A stretch of DNA of 10,222 nt, taken from the NCBI GenBank assembly GCA_937923225.1, contig CALAKR010000205.1, forward strand, positions 1 to 10,222, read 5' to 3'. A model generated the notes under the pieces. The model saw only the letters and a program-made list of their open reading frames with translations, was not told the origin of the DNA and ran no database searches. The position numbers were made by a program, and so were the translations under genes. Shown piece after piece: positions 6,834 to 10,222 of this stretch. The DNA is from an uncultured Aquabacterium sp. GTDB taxonomy: Bacteria > Pseudomonadota > Gammaproteobacteria > Burkholderiales > Burkholderiaceae_C. How positions within the stretch are numbered: position 1 is the first letter of the stretch; every line of letters starts with the position of its first letter.

Positions 6834-8374
6834 GCAGCGGGGGCCTCCAACCTCTGCCGCAGCGCCTCCAGCACCGGCGCGATGCGCGAGCCCACGCTGA
6901 TCTGCGGGTTCGAGTAGCCATCGTCCTTGCCCGCCTCCTGCTCACGCTGCAGGATCAACCCGCGCGCCTTGGCATGCGCCTCGGTGAACGATCGGGTCTG
7001 CGTGCGTAACAGCTCGTCGTACATGGCGCGGCCAAAAAAGGTCAAGGGTGAGCGGCGGCCACAGCCGTAGGAGGTGTGCTCGGCATCGGCCGCGGTCATT
7101 AGCAGCGCGTCATCATCAGCCAGCGGCGCGATCCAGCTGCCCGAATAGCACGCCGAGATCGACACCACGCGGTAGCGGATGCCCGCATCCTGCAAGGCGG
7201 CCTTGAGCGAGGCGGGCGTGACCGCATCCGGGCGCACCGGCCACAGCTCGGTGGCCAGTTGCCCGTTGCGCGCGCCATGCGAGGTCAGGTGGATGAAGAG
7301 CACATCCTCACGCGGGTCCATGAGCTGCCCGATGCGGTGCAGGGCACGGCGCAGGTTGTCGGTGGTGGCCCAGGGCAGTTGCTCGGCCGTGCGCGGGTTG
7401 TTGACCAGTTGCAGCGCACGCCCCTGCGCATCGAAGCGTTGCGCCATCACGTCCGCCACCATGGCGCTCTCGCGAAGGAACACGTCCTCATCGCCATAGG
7501 GGGCGAAGGTCAGCACGTACACATCCACCACGCCCGGGCGCTGCGGCTTGAGGGCGGCCAGTTGCTGATCCAGCAAGGCGGCCTGCGCGCGCAGCACGGG
7601 CTCGGTCAGGGTCAGCCGCGCGGGCTCGTCCGACTCGTCACCAGCACCCTGGCTGATCCGCCCAGGTGTCCAGATCTGCTGCGAGGGCATCGCCCAGTGC
7701 AGGGCCATCAAGCCCACCAGCAGGGCTATGCCGCCCAGCCACGGCCGCAGGTGCCGATCACCCTGGCGCCACAGCACGGCCCCCACGGCGGCCACCCACC
7801 ACACCATGGGGCCCAGCCACAGCAACCAGAGCAGCCACACGCCCCCCTGGCGCCACAGGCCCGCCGCCTGCGCCTGCCCGGCCAACACCCACAGCAGGCC
7901 GCTGACCTGGCTGATCACGAACTCGGTGCCCAGCACCAGACAGAGCAAGGCCATCCGTTGGGGCCCCGGTGCGCGCACCCACGCGCACACCCAGGCGATC
8001 ACGGCCAGATCGAGCCCGCCCTGCAACAGCCCTTGCCAATGGAAATCAGCCGGCCCCGGCATGGCCAGACGCTGCCACAGCACCTGCACGGCCAGGTTGA
8101 ACAGCACCAGCCAGGCCACCACGGCCGGCGTGGCTTGCAGCGCGGACAGGTCTGGCGCCTGGCGGAAGGTGGCCGCACGCACGCCGGCGCGCCACCAAGG
8201 CCCCAGTGCCCCCGGCTGCAGACGTTCGCGCGGCGCGACGGGCGCAGATGGCTGTTCGGCATGCGCCGGTGACGCGGCGATCGCCAACGCTGCCGCCTCG
8301 TGCTGCCAGACGTGCATCCACGGGCTGTCGCCGTCAGGCAGGCTCACCGCCTTGCGATCACTGCTGTCCGTCAT
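6827..8374 (-). CDS. Membrane-anchored C13-family (legumain-like) cysteine peptidase
   Basis: The start at 8374 has AAGGAG 4 bases upstream (complement of 8379-8384). The 515-residue product has three parts. Residues 1-80 are polar and end in an Arg-rich patch. Residues about 84-229 contain five hydrophobic segments (near 84-103, 115-134, 141-165, 177-201 and 210-229). The C-terminal domain from about 280 is soluble. It shows a caspase/legumain-type fold: the strand VVDVYVLTFAPYGDED, the helix-rich FLRESAMVADVM, the strand-histidine motif VLFIHLTSHGARNG with catalytic H366, and the strand-cysteine motif VVSISACYSGSWIAPL with C409; SYGCG lies at 435-439. This matches peptidase family C13. Positively charged loops (RAPGPQR, RQGDRHLR) predict that the catalytic domain faces the periplasm. 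The substrate is unknown. A regulator gene ends 62 bases upstream on the same strand, so the two may be cotranscribed. Confidence 0.85.
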   Translation of the reverse strand: MTDSSDRKAVSLPDGDSPWMHVWQHEAAALAIAASPAHAEQPSAPVAPRERLQPGALGPWWRAGVRAATFRQAPDLSALQATPAVVAWLVLFNLAVQVLWQRLAMPGPADFHWQGLLQGGLDLAVIAWVCAWVRAPGPQRMALLCLVLGTEFVISQVSGLLWVLAGQAQAAGLWRQGGVWLLWLLWLGPMVWWVAAVGAVLWRQGDRHLRPWLGGIALLVGLMALHWAMPSQQIWTPGRISQGAGDESDEPARLTLTEPVLRAQAALLDQQLAALKPQRPGVVDVYVLTFAPYGDEDVFLRESAMVADVMAQRFDAQGRALQLVNNPRTAEQLPWATTDNLRRALHRIGQLMDPREDVLFIHLTSHGARNGQLATELWPVRPDAVTPASLKAALQDAGIRYRVVSISACYSGSWIAPLADDDALLMTAADAEHTSYGCGRRSPLTFFGRAMYDELLRTQTRSFTEAHAKARGLILQREQEAGKDDGYSNPQISVGSRIAPVLEALRQRLEAPAAR

Positions 8375-8436
8375 GAGGCTCCTTGGGTTTGAAGTACGCC
8401 CAGCGTGTCATTGGGCGCCCCACTGTACCAAGCGCC

Positions 8437-9297
8437 TTACGCCTCCTGCGCCATCGCCCTGGGCGTGAGCACGATCAGCTTGAGCGCAGGGTGCTGGGCC
8501 ACCCGCAGCGTGAACTGCTCATACTCGCGGTGCCCCAACCGGGGGTGCTCGAAGCCCCGCAGCCCGCCCTCGCGCGACAGCACCGCCTGCGAGCGCCAGG
8601 CCGCCTTGAAGGCCGGGCTGGCCCACTGCAACTCATCAACCAGGGCCTGGGCCACCGGGTCATCGCGCCACGAAGCCGTATCGGCACGGTACTCGGCCAC
8701 CAGCCGGCGCGCACGCTCGCTCCAATCGCCGATCAAGGCTGGCGCCCCATCGTGCAGGAACACATAGCGCAGCAGGTTGCGGCTGCCCGGCGCCTGGGCC
8801 GTGCGCCGCGCGCCACCACCCAGCCAATCCTCGAACAACTGCGCGGCCGGGCGGTTCCAGGCCACGGCATCCCAGTGCCTGTCGAGCACGTAGGCGGGTG
8901 TGCGCACCGCATTCACCAGCGCGTTCAGGGAGGGCAGGTGCTCGTCGTCATCGATACCCGCCGCCGTAGGCTGGGCGCGTGCCGCCAGCTCGAACAGGTA
9001 AGCACGCTCGGCCGCCGACAGCAGCAGGCCCCGCGCCAGCGCACCCAGTGTTTCGGTGGAGACGGCACGTGTGCGCCCTTGCTCGATCCAGGTGTACCAG
9101 GTGGGGCTGATGCCGCACAGCGCCGCCACCTCTTCACGGCGCAGGCCCGGGGCCCGGCGGCGGGCGCCTTGTGGCAGGCCCACGTCCTGCGGGCGCAGCC
9201 GGTCGCGGCAGGCGTGCAGGAAGTCGCCCAGGGCGTTGTTCTCATGGGCCTCACCCGGAGCGGGCTGAGGATCGATGGGCAAGCGGGTAGACGGCAT
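8437..9297 (-). CDS. XRE-family transcriptional regulator with MmyB-like ligand domain
   Basis: The 286-residue protein has an N-terminal helix-turn-helix at about residues 24-105. LGDFLHACRDRL leads to RAPGLRREEVAALCGISPTW and YTWIEQGR, the typical recognition region of this family. The C-terminal part (about 127-278) is a PAS-like MmyB ligand-binding domain, recognisable by RTPAYVLDRHWDAVAWNRPA at 132-151, RNLLRYVFLHDGA at 173-185, and FEHPRLGHREYEQFTLRV near the end. MmyB of Streptomyces regulates antibiotic production, and some family structures hold a fatty-acid-like ligand, but most proteobacterial members are uncharacterised. The ATG at 9297 has no clear ribosome site. It is divergent from a SAM methyltransferase gene with 104 bases between starts. 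Such regulators often control themselves and the divergent gene, which fits the inverted repeat in between. Confidence 0.92.
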   Translation of the reverse strand: MPSTRLPIDPQPAPGEAHENNALGDFLHACRDRLRPQDVGLPQGARRRAPGLRREEVAALCGISPTWYTWIEQGRTRAVSTETLGALARGLLLSAAERAYLFELAARAQPTAAGIDDDEHLPSLNALVNAVRTPAYVLDRHWDAVAWNRPAAQLFEDWLGGGARRTAQAPGSRNLLRYVFLHDGAPALIGDWSERARRLVAEYRADTASWRDDPVAQALVDELQWASPAFKAAWRSQAVLSREGGLRGFEHPRLGHREYEQFTLRVAQHPALKLIVLTPRAMAQEA

Positions 9298-9313
9298 GTC
9301 TGAATGATGGCGG

Positions 9314-9351
9314 GGTACAACTCATAATAGGATAAGCAGGAAACTTGTACC
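9314..9351. promoter_or_regulatory. Inverted repeat and promoter-like region between regulator and methyltransferase genes
   Basis: GGTACAA (9314-9320) and TTGTACC (9345-9351) are exact inverted copies separated by 24 A/T-rich bases, with 31 bp between equivalent positions. Inside lies ATAATA (9324-9329), which on the minus strand reads TATTAT, a good -10 box. At 17 bp upstream of it is TGGTAC, a poor -35 that overlaps the right arm. A protein on these arms would cover the regulator's own promoter. A plus-strand -10 (CATAAT, 9323-9328) is also possible but has no -35 partner. Confidence 0.5.
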
Positions 9352-9401
9352 AGCATGATCTGCTGCGTATCGTCGGTCATCCCCATCCACAAGAGCCGAC
9401 C

Positions 9402-10202
9402 ATGACGCCCCCATCCGCCACGCCCATCTCCACCACACACCAGCAGGCCATCCAGCAGCAGTTCGACCCGCAGGCCCAGGCATACCTGGCCAGCACCGTG
9501 CATGCACAGGGCCCGGATCTGGCCCACGCCCAGCAACTGGCCAGCAGGCACCTGCCCGCCAGCAAGGCCCGCGTGCTGGACGTGGGCTGCGGCGCAGGCC
9601 ATCTGGCTTTTGCGCTGTCCCCTCACGTGCACCAGGTCACCGCCGCCGATCCCTCTCCCGGCATGCTGGAGACGGTGCGCCAAGCCGCACGGCACAAAGG
9701 CCTCGGCAACATCGACACCGTGCAGGCCCAAGCCGATGCCCTGCCCTTCGAGGACCGCCACTTCTGCACCGTGGCCACGCGCTACAGCGCACACCACTGG
9801 ACAGCACTTGAAGCCTCACTGCGCGAGATGCACCGCGTGATCAAGCCCGGCGGCTACCTGCTGGTGATCGACATCCTGGGCCATGAAAACGCGCTGGTCG
9901 ACACCCACCTGCAAGCCATGGAAGTGCTGCGAGACCGCTCGCACGTGCGCAACCGCTCGGCCTCGCAATGGCAGGCCTTGCTGGCCGACGCGGGCTTCAC
10001 GGTGCACGAGCAGGCGCAGTGGCCGGTAAGGCTGGCATTTGCCGACTGGGTAGCCCGCATGCGCACGCCAACCCTGCAGACAGGGGCCATCAGGGCCTTG
10101 CAGCAGGGTGCGCCGCAGGAAGTGCGGCAGGCGCTGACCATCGAGCCAGATGGCAGCTTCACACCGCGAACGGGGCTGTTTTGGGCGCAGAAGGGCCACT
10201 GA
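9402..10202 (+). CDS. Class I SAM-dependent methyltransferase (UbiE/Methyltransf_11 type)
   Basis: The 266-residue protein has the ordered motifs of a Rossmann-fold methyltransferase. Motif I is VLDVGCGAGHLAF at 58-70, the acidic residue that holds the SAM ribose is D83 in TAADPSPGM, and motif II/III is QAQADALPFEDRHF at 108-121. RYSAHHW follows at 127-133, and VIKPGGYLLVIDI at 146-158. The closest general type is the UbiE/COQ5-like small-molecule methyltransferases; the acceptor is unknown. I chose the ATG at 9402, where the family-like region soon begins. A TTG at 9345 is in frame and would add 19 residues, but it falls inside the inverted repeat and that extension has no family character. 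The ribosome site (AAGAG) is weak. The gene is complete and ends 20 bases before the window edge; it is divergent from the MmyB-like regulator that may control it. Confidence 0.9.
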   Translation: MTPPSATPISTTHQQAIQQQFDPQAQAYLASTVHAQGPDLAHAQQLASRHLPASKARVLDVGCGAGHLAFALSPHVHQVTAADPSPGMLETVRQAARHKGLGNIDTVQAQADALPFEDRHFCTVATRYSAHHWTALEASLREMHRVIKPGGYLLVIDILGHENALVDTHLQAMEVLRDRSHVRNRSASQWQALLADAGFTVHEQAQWPVRLAFADWVARMRTPTLQTGAIRALQQGAPQEVRQALTIEPDGSFTPRTGLFWAQKGH

Positions 10203-10222
10203 CGCATTCGGCCCCCTGGCCG

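Noticed and set aside
7259..8272. A 337-codon plus-strand frame opposite the C13 peptidase gene
   Set aside because: It is a Gln/His/Pro/Arg-rich shadow without domain signs; the opposite strand encodes a protein with membrane helices and catalytic motifs.
8383..9303. A 306-codon plus-strand frame opposite the MmyB-like regulator
   Set aside because: The translation has no recognisable motif and is Arg/Gln-rich, while the minus strand shows a clear helix-turn-helix and MmyB domain.
9345..9401. The TTG at 9345 as start of the methyltransferase
   Set aside because: It lies inside the right arm of the inverted repeat, and the 19 added residues show no family character. The ATG at 9402 is simpler, though its ribosome site is weak.

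Overview
The window is GC-rich (roughly two thirds G+C by eye) bacterial chromosome. Gene style, codon use and the protein families present suggest a betaproteobacterium of the order Burkholderiales (Comamonadaceae or a relative). This is an inference from protein character, not from a marker gene. Gene density is high, no intergenic gap exceeds about 230 bases, and I see no mobile element, CRISPR array, rRNA or tRNA.

Layout from left to right. (1) The 3' part of an MFS transporter runs in from the left edge (to 791), followed by a perfect 8-bp hairpin. (2) A small exported protein with two matching Cys...Asp-Arg...Cys motifs (946-1398). (3) A 230-base intergenic region with a 13-bp direct repeat spaced 31 bp, then a thiolase (1629-2813) and a short ABM-domain monooxygenase-like protein (2858-3145). 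A strong, probably bidirectional terminator closes this pair. (4) On the minus strand, the C4-dicarboxylate transporter DctA (4636-3248) and, further upstream, a soluble glutathione S-transferase (5493-4816). (5) Divergent from the transferase, a plus-strand pair: 5'-methylthioadenosine/S-adenosylhomocysteine nucleosidase (5606-6319) and a small MAPEG-family membrane protein (6372-6794). (6) Convergent to these, a minus-strand membrane-anchored C13-family (legumain/caspase-fold) cysteine peptidase (8374-6827), preceded on the same strand by an XRE/MmyB-type regulator (9297-8437). (7) Divergent from the regulator, a class I SAM-dependent methyltransferase (9402-10202), with an inverted repeat in the shared promoter region.

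Functionally this is mostly housekeeping and accessory metabolism: dicarboxylate uptake, acyl-CoA thiolysis, recycling of SAM by-products, and glutathione-linked chemistry. The genes do not form one pathway. The least ordinary items are the polytopic membrane C13 peptidase, the exported four-cysteine protein, and three regulatory-looking repeats (upstream of the thiolase, of dctA, and between the regulator and the methyltransferase). I see no convincing new multi-gene system.
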